Of a DNA stretch of 64,000 nt, positions 17,394-29,485 are shown one piece after another. Source of the DNA: Monosiga brevicollis MX1 (Eukaryota > Opisthokonta > Choanoflagellata > Craspedida > Salpingoecidae); NCBI RefSeq assembly GCF_000002865.3, contig NW_001865042.1:192162-256161 (forward strand). Reading direction: 5' to 3'. The notes under the pieces were generated by a model, which did not search any database, was not told the DNA's origin, and was given only the letters and a program-made list of their open reading frames with translations. Every line of letters starts with the position of its first letter. Positions within the stretch are counted from its first letter, which is position 1. A program made the translations under genes and the position numbers.

Positions 17394-18343
17394 CGTCGTT
17401 GTTAATGAAGTCCAGTACCTCTATCGCGAAACCGCAAAAAGCATCGAGCAAAAGATCAGCGCCCCGTTCCCAACATCAATCCCCAAAGCCCGCTGATCAG
17501 AGTGCCGCAAAGCACCGAGATCATGCGCTCATGGCGAGCCAACCAGTCCATCCGCAGACACTCGCATCTCTGGCGCACGCAGCACACATGACCACCTCAC
17601 CTAGCTTCTCTCTGTCAAACTGATGAGTTTTTCTTTTTTTTCTTTTTTTTTTGAGTCAGAGAGAGAAAGAGGTAGGGAGTCAACGCCAGAGACAGATGCC
17701 GCTATCAGAGGTGATCAAGAGCAGTGTGCATAAGAGAATACAGCAGCGGTCAGAGGTACGAACCAGGTGTCGCTCAAGAACAGAGATGAAAAGCATCGGA
17801 GGTGCAAGTTCGACATTGTCATCATTCCACGTCAGCAAAAGAAGTTTCGAGTTTGCCAACAACTCGTGTGTGTGTGTGTGTGTGTGTGTGTAGAGGAGAG
17901 ATTTTTTATTTTTAAGACTCAAGTTTATGAGGGTTGCACACGCGATGGTGAACAGGTCCAAGGACAATGATTCTGGGTCATGCGGCTGTGGACTCGGTGG
18001 CCAGGAGGTCTCGATGTGCGGTGCTGATAAAAATGGTCGTGACACCAACGAATGCACTGAATGAATTTTGGGGGATTCAGACCGAACGCCGTGCATCATA
18101 GATGCGTCGCCTCGACGGCAACGCCGCTGAGGCGCCGAGCGGAACGCGCGGAAACATGAGAGAAAGCATGAACAGAACAAGGCATGATGAAACAATCAGT
18201 GTTTGGAATGTGGATCCGCACCACAAACAAACAAGCAAGCACAAAGAAACAATAAGGTCACCACACGACAAGGCAGCACACGACAAGGCAGCACATGAGC
18301 GGCCTTGTTTGAGTTTGAATGGGCTCTTGTTGGCTCGGCCCAT
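17394..18343. other. Spacer between ERO1 and POMP
   Basis: About 950 bp between two minus-strand genes: ERO1 promoter side and POMP 3' flank. It contains a T-rich tract at 17627-17652, (TG)12 at 17868-17891, and three CACGACAAGGCAG-like short repeats near 18260-18297. I see no exon with homologue-like coding. Confidence 0.4.
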
Positions 18344-19723
18344 TTACCACCGCATAGCCTCGGCTGCTGCGTGCACGTTGCTGATCGCCTCGGGATCCTC
18401 GCCGGCTAGAGTGGAACGCGGGACATCCATGCGCATGAGTTGACAGAGCATCTGCACCCGCGTTGAGAGACAAGAGCGGAGAGCAGAGCCCAACCACGTA
18501 CTGTTCAAGTAATCTTCAAAACCAATGAGCTGGTCATAACCCATGGCCACTTCCAGACCAAGCATGGTGTTGGGTAGGGTAGGCAGACGCTTGCGCTAGA
18601 TCACACGATGCAGCCGCAACCAAAGTCAATTCAATGCAGAAGCCCGCCGCTCCGGGGTGTGGATCAAGGCCAGCCACGGTGGCTCAGCACATGATCGCTT
18701 GAAAAGAGTCAAACGTGAACCAACCTGAGCCAATGAACGACGCTCTTGCAGCATCACCTGACGCATGTAATCACCCTGTCCGAGTGTTGCAAACCCATCC
18801 AAAACGAGAAAAGGATGAGATGAAAACACCGCCTGCACTTGGAAATGGCCCTTGTCACGGCGCAGGCCCTCACCTGACTGGCAGCCACCAGGGACAGCTT
18901 GAGATCTTGCTCGTGCTCCGCGCGCTGAGAAAAAGAAGGTGCCCCAAGCAACAACACTGGTGAACCTCAGCCTCAAGGTACCAAGTCAATCTCGTCATAT
19001 CGCATCGCGTCACGTTGCATCGTATCCAAACCTTGTTCTGCGCCACTTCTACAGGATGCTTGGCACTAAGCACCTCGCCTGCAGCAGCGGGACTAAAGGC
19101 CAAACATGGTGAGATGAGATACACCTTGACCGTGTGCGTTTTCAGGCACCAGAGCAACATGAAAGGGAAGAATGGACGAGGAAAAACGAAAAAAAAAAAA
19201 AAAAAAAAAAAAGAGAAGTTTCGGAGAAAGACGAGCATGTTCCTTACCCGAAGCGCAAGGTATCATGAACACCCATGTTGTGCACGGGAAGCTGCGTGGC
19301 GGTCACGGCGCTTGCCGTCGGCCGCAGAGGAGGAAAGTTGTGCGCCTAGAGACAACGTAGTGATGGTGAGCGGCTACGACAGGTGACGCGTGCAGCTTTT
19401 GGACAAATCTCGCACAGTCCACACACGAGCAATAAGAGCTAGTAGAGGCGCGGTTCATCCAACAAGAACCAGGACAAGGCCCATGCAAGGCACGCGAGAC
19501 CTAAGACCAGCCCGGCGGTTCCAGGTCCTTGGAGCTCGTCTGACGTGGCCAGCCAGAGCTTTGTGCTTCCTCCGCCTCACTCTCATCCCAGACACATCTG
19601 GGAAGACACTCTTGACAATTGGCCCCCAAAAGCCCATTCGGACTCTGGTACACCCCACTGCAGTCCCAGAAAGCCTCCTCCCTCCACCCCAACGACGCCC
19701 GGCGCTGCCATTTGACTCACCAT
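18344..19723 (-). CDS. POMP: Proteasome maturation protein (POMP / Ump1)
   Basis: Chaperone for assembly of the 20S core, degraded as the first substrate of the finished particle. Exons 19721-19723, 19248-19345, 19032-19092, 18874-18924, 18725-18775, 18502-18595 and 18344-18405 keep frame and give 139 residues; human POMP has 141. Matching points are GVHDTLRFG, the SAKHPVEVAQNK block (human SHPLELSEKN), RLPTLPNTMLGLEVAMG, and IGFEDYLN followed by a short acidic tail and NVHAAAEAM. The first exon is just ATG followed by GTGAGT, chosen because the next exon starts in phase 0 and has no other nearby ATG. A strong GTACGT donor after EDYLN was preferred over reading on, since it restores a normal C-terminus. 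Confidence 0.9.
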
Positions 19724-19916
19724 CTTGTATCAGTGTCGATCAGTGTGAGAAATGGCCACAGAGAGGGACTGGGATTGAGACTGAGAGACTGAGAGACTGA
19801 GAGAGGAAAACAAAAAGGAAGAACACTTGGTAATATTATAGACACGAACTCAGTGACGATATGCAAACCTCAACCCTGAAAAAGTGGTCGCATAACTAGA
19901 ACTGCAACGCAACGTG

Positions 19917-19974
<58 letters not shown>

Positions 19975-20183
19975 TCAGCATCGTGTGACGAGCAAGTGGA
20001 GCTGGTGAGGGAGTGAGCCGCCCCTGTCCGACGCCTTCCTGTCTGCTCCACCGCCGCCCGCGCTGGGCCTTGATGGAGCTTGAATGCTGAATGCCGGCTT
20101 GATTGTGGTGTGCGCATGCCATAGATCATCGGTGGAGACAGAGCTATCGTGTGTGTTGCTCTCAGTGTGTTTTGTGCGTTACG
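19724..20183. promoter_or_regulatory. Divergent promoter region POMP / CARS1
   Basis: A 460-bp head-to-head gap. It holds four GAGACTGA-type tandem units at 19770-19805 and a (CA)28 run at 19917-19973. No coding exon is supported. Confidence 0.5.
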
Positions 20184-23100
20184 ATGGCTGCTGCTACAAG
20201 CACGGTCGAGGCTGCTCCGGCCTCGCCGGCAGTGTCGAGTGGTCCCAAGCCTGCCGATCTGTGGCAGCTCCCTGCGGCCGCGCAGCAACATCGCCTCCAC
20301 CTTCTTGATAGCCAAAGCCGCACCAAGGTAGCTATCTGGCCCACTCGGGCTTGTTAATCGCTCATTCGGGCAGCCCTTTTTCCTTCCGCGTCTCGATACC
20401 AGAGACCGATTTTGACGGTGTGCCAATGTCTCGTGCAGCGCGAATTCGTTCCCCAGCAGGGTCCCCGTGTGACTTGGTACGCCTGCGGTCCGACGGTTTA
20501 TGATGCAGCCCACCTCGGCCATGCTCGGTATGCTTTCTTTTCCCTCCCTTTGCCTGGTCCACACGTTTTTGGGTCCACGGTGGCGCTTGCCACAGCCCTT
20601 CACCGCCTTGCATGTCGGGGCCTCACAGATCATATGTCAGCTTTGATATCCTTCGCCGTATTCTGCGTGAATATTTTGGTTACGACGTTCAGTTTGTCAT
20701 GAACATCACGGACATCGATGACAAGGTCTAGCAGCAGCACGGCGCGGAGTCTGCCAAGCTGGGGTATCCGTGCCCCCGACAACAGCTGCTCGACCCTGAC
20801 CATGTTGCGCCCGCCTCCATCATGATCCCGTAGATTATCATTCGCGCTCGCCAGCAGCACCTCGTGGCCCAATTTCGTGCGCAGGCTCTTGAGGATCCAG
20901 CCAGCTCCCTGTCCACCATCACCCACGCCATTGGTAAGGCCAAGCCATGCGCTTGCTTGTACCGACATGCAGCTCAACAGTCATATGAAGCCGCTAATAT
21001 GGCACGCCTCTTGCATTCGTCCACCCCACACGCCCAAACCTTGGCCCAGCTTGTCTTGCAGAGGATGCTGGTCGGGAAGAGGATCCCGATAAACGCGGCA
21101 TGCTCGAAAAAGCCCTGGTCTGGCAGTGCTGCGCTCGCTGGCTTATTGGTCCCACCCCAGCTCGATCCGCAAAAAGAATCTAACATGCTCCTTTTTTTTA
21201 TGCCCTTCTCGATGGTCTTCAGGCGGATATCAACGCTGCCGAACGCTTGCATCAAACCCAAGCCAACCCCACTGAAGGCCTTTTGCCCCTTATTGATGCT
21301 GCCGACTTTGCCCTCGCTCGCTACCTTGATGCCAATCGCACCACCGGTTCGTTTGCCCATGTTCCATCCTGACCGCTCCTATTTCAACTCGTAGGTGTGA
21401 TGTTTGAATGAAACCCCCTCGTCTCAATCTCATCTGCGCTTAGATGAGTTTGACAAGGACATTTTTCTCAAGCTCAGCCAGCACTGGGAAGCCGAGTTCT
21501 TCCAGGACATGAGTGCGCTCAACGTTAGTGGCCTGCACAGCGTGGCTTTTGCGTCCTCCAGCGCCTCGCCCCTCGCCTCTCGCCTTTTGACGTCGTTACC
21601 TGCAACGACGCTAGGTTGAGCCAGCCGATGTTATTACTCGCGTGACGGGCTACGTGCCGCAAATTGTGGCCTACATTCAACGCATCATCGACAATGGCTT
21701 TGCGTACGTCAACCCGAGCTAGCCTCATCCCCAAAGTAGGCCCTGCGTATGAAACTCACCCCACCACCACCACCACCGCTGGGACACTTAGCTATGAGTC
21801 GAATGGATCAGTTTACTTTGATGTGACCAAGTTCCGCACCGACAAAGACCACACCTACGCCAAGCTGAAGCCCGAGGCAGTGGGCAACGACAAGCTCTTG
21901 AGTGATGGCGAGGGCGCCCTCAGCGGCGCTGGCTCTGAAAAGCGCAACCAGTCTGACTTTGCTCTTTGGAAGGCCAGCAAGCCCGGCGAACCCTCATGGA
22001 CATCGCCCTGGGGACAGGTACGCCTCCCATGCTCCACGTGACCTTGTTGTCTCACTAAAGACTGCCTCCTCTCGCCCTCTGACCTGCAAACTGATGAATA
22101 AATTGGTGCCACGGTCTGGCTGTATGGTGCTTCAGGGTCGTCCGGGCTGGCATATCGAATGCTCGGCCATGGCCAGCGATATTCTCGGCGACAATATGGA
22201 TATTCACTCGGGGGGTGTTGACCTGCAGTTCCCCCATCACGACAACGAGTTGGCACAGAGCGAGGTTTGTCACTGCAACTGCTGTTGTCTTCAAACTCCG
22301 CACGGTACCCCATGCCCTGAACAAAGCTTCATCCACATCTTGATGACTCATCTTCTTGCCATCCCATGTGCATTGACAACAGGCATACTTCCAGAATGAC
22401 CAATGGGTCAACTATTTCCTTCACTCGGGCCACCTTCATATCGAAGGGCTGAAAATGTCCAAGAGCCTCAAAAACTTTATTACCATCAAGGTACGTATAG
22501 CGCCCTAGTCGGTTTGGCCCAGGTGCACGGAATCAACCATTGCCTCACATGTTTGCCTCTATTTCTCCTATCTCTTCCTTTCCTGGGTCCATACGGGTAA
22601 CTTTCAATAGCAAGCACTCGAGACCTACACGGCCCGCCAAATTCGTTTCATGTTTCTGCTTCACTCGTGGACAGATACTCTCAATTACAGGTATTCGCCC
22701 TGGCCGCCACAACCCCGCCCCGCCCTCCGATGGTGACCATTGGTGCATTCTTGTCGCTTCATTTGCCGTCCTCTGCCCGTGTTCTATACAGTGCGGATGC
22801 TTTTGAAGAGGCTCAGGTTTACGAGCGAGTCTTCAAGGAATTTTTTCTCAACATCAAGGTTTGTTCGTGTGAGGGGGCCTGGTGCAGTCCTTCGATATGA
22901 AGTTTGAAAAAAAGGGATGCTGACTCATGCCTTTTCCACTTGGGCTCGGGAATCGCCAACCTGCAGGCTTTGTCGCGCGAGGCACAAGGCCGCGATGCCG
23001 GCGAAAAAGATCTGTTGGCCGTGTTTGAGACCAAGAAGCTGGCCATTCATACTGCACTCTGCGACAACATCGACACGGTTCGTCGGCCAGCGCTGATGTG

Positions 23101-23453
23101 GCCTGATGGTGTCAATAAACCTCTAGGTGTCTTCGAGGCTAAGCCACCATCGCCTCTCCATTGAACGGTGGCTTTCCCTTAGGCTACGGCTATGCAGCAT
23201 GCCCGTGACCTCGTGTCCGAGTGCAACACACGCTTGCAGAGCATGAGTGCCCTTACCCACGCCATGCGCGCTGTGGCCGAATATTTGACCCGCCTGTTTG
23301 TGTGCTTTGGTTTGATTCCTTCCGGGGAAGAGATTGGTTTTCCCCGGGATGACGGAACCGTCAGCGCGGAGGCAGTGCTAATGGAGCCCCTTCTTCGCTT
23401 TGCCGAGCTGCGTGATCAGATTCGCCAGCTCGCACGCGCCAACAAAGGTTCGC

Positions 23454-23500
<47 letters not shown>

Positions 23501-24240
23501 TTGTTGTTGTTGTTGTTGTTTTTTTTTGATGACTTGTTCTCGCAGGCGTTCCTTTCCTCTTTTTCCATTCATCGTGGAAACTGTTGCATTCTGAACAGAT
23601 AAGGATGTTTTGGAGCTGTGTGACAAAGTGCGCGATGAGGCGCTGCCCAAATTGGGCGTTCGCTTGGAGGACAAGGAATCTGGTGCCGTTGTCAAATTGG
23701 TCGATGCGGAAGAGCTCATGCGTGAGAAAGAGCAGGAAGCCGCCTTGAAGGCCGCCAAGGAAGAGGAGAAGCGACGCAAGGCTGCTGAGCGGGCCGCTGC
23801 GGAACGCAAAAAGCTCGAAAAGGGCAAGCTTGCGCCTGCAGACTTGTTTAAGGACGATCCGGAGTTCAAGGACTGCACCTTTGACGAGCGCGGTGTACCT
23901 GAGCGTGATGCTGGTGGGTAACCTTGGATTTCTTTTCCCACACGCTTGCCCTGTTTGATGCTTGTTTGTCTTTGCATGAGCTGTCTGGATGAATGTTGAG
24001 CTGTGCTGATGACGTAATTGCCGCATCGTTGGGTGCCAAAGAGGGCAATGAGCTGCCCAAGTCGACGAAAAAGCGCGTGGAAAAGGCGTACAACAACCAG
24101 GCCAAGCTGCATGATAAGGTCAGACTGCTTGCACTTTGTGCTGTCGAGCAGCAGCAGTGGGAGATGTGCGCTCACCGGGTGCTTCTCTGTCGCGCTTTCT
24201 ATTGCAGTGGCTGGCATTTTTGGCCAAAAACCCTGAATAA
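20184..24240 (+). CDS. CARS1: Cysteinyl-tRNA synthetase, cytosolic type
   Basis: Class I aminoacyl-tRNA synthetase charging tRNA-Cys. Eighteen exons keep frame and give 729 residues (human about 748): 20184-20327, 20439-20527, 20629-20725, 20834-20933, 21062-21117, 21223-21346, 21444-21523, 21615-21703, 21792-22017, 22136-22264, 22383-22490, 22611-22690, 22792-22858, 22967-23077, 23183-23447, 23599-23913, 24042-24118, 24208-24240. Motifs: [17 protein letters not shown] (HIGH-type), [57 protein letters not shown] (KMSKS), ALCDNIDT. A eukaryote-type Lys/Glu-rich C-terminal extension follows. The join after exon 4 and the acceptor of exon 17 (AAG) are the least certain. No mitochondrial presequence is evident. 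Confidence 0.95.
23458..23527. repeat. Poly-T and (TTG)n tract in a CARS1 intron
   Basis: About 41 T, then six TTG units, then a second T run. The tract starts about 10 nt after the 5' splice site of the intron at 23448-23598. Confidence 0.9.
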
Positions 24241-25130
24241 GCTGTGTGGCGCCCGCTTCGCCAGCTCAGTTGTCGCCAGACTGACTTGAATTGGATCAAC
24301 TGAACGTTTTGGGGGCGGTTGTGTGCAGCACAATCACCACACGCATGAATCTTTTTTTTTTTTTCCTTGGTGTTATTGTGATCTTTGACTTTTTGATGCC
24401 CTCGGTCAACTTGCTCAAAAACTGATATCATTTGCCCAGATTTCTGGTGCAAAAGTGTGTACTAAAAACGGTCGGTATGTGGGCCTCCGGTATGTTCTCG
24501 ACCTGTGCAATTTAGATGCACTCTCCAGTATCCAAGCTGTGGGAAAATGCAATCACCCACGATCCAAAGCATGCTTGAAAATTTACATTACCAAAGCGTA
24601 TTTGGTGCGTATTTGGTGGTCGTCGGCACATGGGGAACACGGTACCGACCACGGGACAACGACGAGCCATCTGCTGTTTATTTGTAAAATCTCGTCAGTC
24701 ACGAAGTCAAGAGTATGTACATCACACACGCAAAACATGATACCATGCACATTTCTGGATGAAAACAATGGCCGGATACGAATTTGCCTTGAATTTTTTT
24801 GAATTTGGTTTTACATGACGTAAAGCATTCATGGGGAGTCGGCCATTCAGCTCAAAACCGAGCAAGCCAGTATGACCTGCCAGGTTTCAACAGCCAGACA
24901 ACAATTGAAGCACGCGGGCTGTGATGGCTCTCAGACATGAAGATAAAAACGTCTGAATAAATAGATTAATATGAGTAACGGATGAGAATCAACCAAAATT
25001 GCCATGACACGACATGCCAGGCTCCACGATAAATAGAGGACGGATCCGGCGCTAGCACTACAGCCGGGTGTTGTAACATATTATCATCTAATAAAACTGT
25101 GAGGATCCCTTAAACTCGCATTTTGAAACG
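24241..25130. other. Convergent 3' region CARS1 / coiled-coil gene
   Basis: An 890-bp tail-to-tail gap, more AT-rich than its surroundings. AATAAA occurs at about 24956 on the plus strand, and TTTATT at about 24677 could serve the minus strand. I see no further gene. Confidence 0.4.
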
Positions 25131-25843
25131 TTAAATCGGAAAACCCGAGCCAGAAGCCTTTGGTGGCGGCGAGCACCGTTCAGCACGCGGCGTAAAATTG
25201 GGCAAAAGATCACGGACCACGCCATACAAACGCGCCTCAAGTGCTCGGCGCTCCTCATGCTAGTGAGCCAACACACCCACAGGGAGGTCAGTACAGGGCG
25301 CATGCAAGGCGAATGAAGAGAACAGGAAGGATGTGCAGATGTATGCACCTTGCGTTTGAGAGCGAGTTGTCGACGCCAGCAGCGTAGAGCAGCCAGAAGA
25401 GCCCTGGCCATGCCAGTTCACGTGGCAGGTGAGACGATTCAAACCATCAACGTTGAGGAACAGCCAGTAAGCAAAGGGCAATACAACCAGACATACTGTG
25501 ATGGCCGTTGTCGTAGATGCACCGCCAAATCGGCGTCTCGCATGCGCCAGTTACATTGCAGCTGCCACCAATGTCGCCAGGCACGTCGCATCCGTGTGCG
25601 GTTGATTTGCACAGTCGCCAGCCGGCATTGGGCGTGGCAGGCCGCCAACATGCGGCGCCAGTGGTGCCAAGCGACACGCTGTAAGCACTGATCGGCGTGT
25701 TGCTCAGCATGCTGCAACATTTGGCGGCGACGTTCGCGCAAACGTAGCTCTGCCCCCATTTGTCACGATGAAGTCAAGGCCAGGTTAACCAGGTGAGCAG
25801 TGGGATCAAGCGACAATGCTGCTTCAAAGACCGGGGAACAAGA

Positions 25844-25903
<60 letters not shown>

Positions 25904-28306
25904 GAAGGAGCTCACCATGTGCATGTCGCCACTGCAACCAGCATGCGCGAAGAAAGTGTCGGTCCCGCTCGCAGATATATTCGTTGCAGCGTAGCTCTCG
26001 TTGCTGAACTCGGTCATGCCAAGCCCTCAAAATGTTTCGACAAATAACCCGCCGTCGGTGGCAGCGAGCCAAGCCTGTGTGAGCCACGCATATCAGTGTC
26101 ACACAGATTGACAATAGTGTTGGGTCAAGTGTACTCGCGCACCTGTGGCCACGGCCTCGCGAGCAGCCTGACGCTCGCGCATACGTGCGCGTTCCTGACG
26201 ATTGAGTCAACAACATGGGGTATTGAGCAAAGAGAGGCCTCGAGCTAGGTTGTGGCTCGCGCTTGCACATGTAGAGAGCCGCTTTTGGGAGGCCGGACTT
26301 TTCGATAGCAGACATGCATACCTGCTCGGCCAGCTTCTTGGCTTGTCGTTCCTGGTGCGCTTCTCGAGCCTGCTGAAGTTTGGCATCGGCTGCTGCTTTT
26401 TTAGCTGCTGCTTCGGCTGCCTGTACATCGGTGTTGCATGAGAAGAGCAGTGCGCTCTGCCGGCTTCCAAGGCTAGATTGCCTGCAAGGGACAGCAAGGG
26501 GCGGAATCATCGTACGGCTGCCGCTTGTTGCTGCTCTTGTTGTCGACGCAGACGCTCCTGACGCACGAGCTGGCGATGTGCTTCCCGCTCCATCATGCGC
26601 TGCACCAAAGGGGGCGGGTTTTTGGGCCGCGCCTTGGAGGCTTGTGTTGCTATCGGGGCGTCGGGCGAGGTCTGTGCTGGGACATCCGAGGGCTCTGGCT
26701 TTGGTTCGGGCGAGGTCTGTGCTGGGACATTCGAGGGCTCTGGCTTTGGTTCGGGGTTATCTGGAGTGCTGGGGTTGTTAGGTAACGTTGGTTTTTTGGG
26801 CCTAGGGTCTTGAGCATGGGCGGGGTGCGCCACAGAATGGGGCACGGGGGGCGATGGCGCAGGCACAGCCTTCACCGGGGATACGGCACGCAGGGGTTCT
26901 GAAAATGCCGCTGGGGAAGATGCGGGTGTTGTAGGCGGCTCCCCTACTGCCTGCACGCTTGCTTGTGGGGATGAATCTACGGCGGGAGCGAGGTGCTCCG
27001 GTCCTGCCAGTCGAGCGAGAAGGTGCTGGGCTTTTGACTACCGATTCAATAGCCCAGCGGTGGAGCGCGGCCAAGGATCAGGCAGGCACGATCTTTGTTG
27101 CAGGATTGGAGTTTTGTGATTTTTGGATGTGCAGATGCGAGGCCAAGCAAAGGGCGGCGGAGTAGATGGGCACACCACCGCTGACCTCACGAAGTTTGTG
27201 TTGGGCTTGTAAGAGTCGTGTTCGCTGAGCCCAGCGCTGCGGCAAAGCAGAAGCCATCCATGAGCGTGTGCGGCATCCAGGAGTGCCTCATGCAAGGCGG
27301 CGCAAATGTCTAGGAGGTACAAGGAAGACCAACCTTCCAGGCGAAAAACACCGGGGCCAAGCGGCGGGTTGCATCAAACTGGCATGCTATCGTCCACTTG
27401 ACCTAGATTAGGCAAGAACCCATAGAGGTTGGCGAGTAAGAAGACAACGGTTTGCCGAGCATGAAAATGCCAGACTAATACCTTGAGGCGCTGCTCGGTT
27501 TGAGCTGCCCGCCGCTGTCGGGCATCTTCGAGGGCACGGCCTTGCCTTGAAAGAGCGGCGCGCCCAGAATCAGATGGTGAGGGATGAAGGCGGCGGAGGG
27601 GAGGAATCGGAGGGGTGAGAAGAGTCATCCTACCGCTGACGAAGGCGAGTTTGCCAGATGATCCAATACGTTCGAAGATGGCGTCGTTGACAACGTGCAG
27701 CCAACCTGAGCAGGCGTGCGCATTGAAGCAAGCACACATACACGTGCATTACGGGAGGCCAGGTGGAGGCCAGTGATGAGCAAATGCACGAGGGGAAGGG
27801 GTAGGGGGGGGGAAGTCAAAGGACGGAACGCACAGTTGACCACGATCGTGGCAATGCAGTGCCGTTTGTTTCCAAGCGTCAAAGATACGCCGTAGTAGCT
27901 GCAAGCAAATCGGTACACGTCGGGTCAAGGGAGCCGTGGAAACGTGTGAGTTCTTAGGAGCATGGCCGACACCCAAAAGCACGAGACAAAGAGAAAGCAG
28001 GCAGCTCACCCTCAGGCGGAGTTGGTTTTGCTTGAGTTCTACCAGACAGCGGCGTCGACGACGCAGTTGCCGTCGAACTTCCCGACTGGGGGACTGAGCG
28101 TCGATGGGGAGTCCTGTGGCTGTGGCTGCAGAGGCAGGCATGGGTGCGAGCGCTGCCCAGGCCCAGGCTCCGGTGGCATGATCAGGCCATGAAGGCTGCC
28201 CCTGGTACCTTGGGGCAGTCCTGGTCGGGTACACGTGTACTGGGCGCGCATAAGGATCCAACAACCCTCGAGCCGCGGCCAACGCCTCTTCCAAGCGCGA
28301 AGCCAT
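25131..28306 (-). CDS. Tryptophan-repeat coiled-coil protein, CCDC191/Sfi1-like
   Basis: Exons 28010-28306, 27834-27898, 27634-27705, 27482-27545, 27334-27402, 27191-27236, 26516-27030, 26322-26420, 26143-26194, 25916-26074, 25497-25749, 25349-25403 and 25131-25259 keep frame and give 624 residues. Repeats with a central Trp among Arg, Gln and Leu occur before and after a Pro/Glu-rich linker: [80 protein letters not shown]. This spacing recalls Sfi1/CCDC191-type proteins, often linked to centrins, centrosomes or cilia. The linker holds a 16-residue tandem repeat (PEPKPEPS(N/D)VPAQTS). An [17 protein letters not shown] stretch starts an Arg/Glu/Gln coiled coil. The function is not established; the family call is by repeat style only. 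Confidence 0.75.
25849..25903. repeat. (GA)n microsatellite in an intron
   Basis: GA repeat in the intron 25750-25915 of the coiled-coil gene. It reads (CU)n on its transcript and begins about 12 nt after the 5' splice site. Confidence 0.9.

Positions 28307-29485
<1,179 letters not shown>

Noticed and set aside
18406-18501. POMP frame reading straight through after EDYLN
   Set aside because: A strong GTACGT donor and a CTCTAG acceptor give a normal-length C-terminus (139 residues).
20934-21061. A possible extra CARS1 exon after the acceptor near 20972
   Set aside because: It runs in the wrong frame for the DPDKRGML segment, while direct splicing 20933/21062 keeps phase and family length.
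24241-25130. Extra gene between CARS1 and the coiled-coil gene
   Set aside because: Only short AT-rich open frames without coding character.
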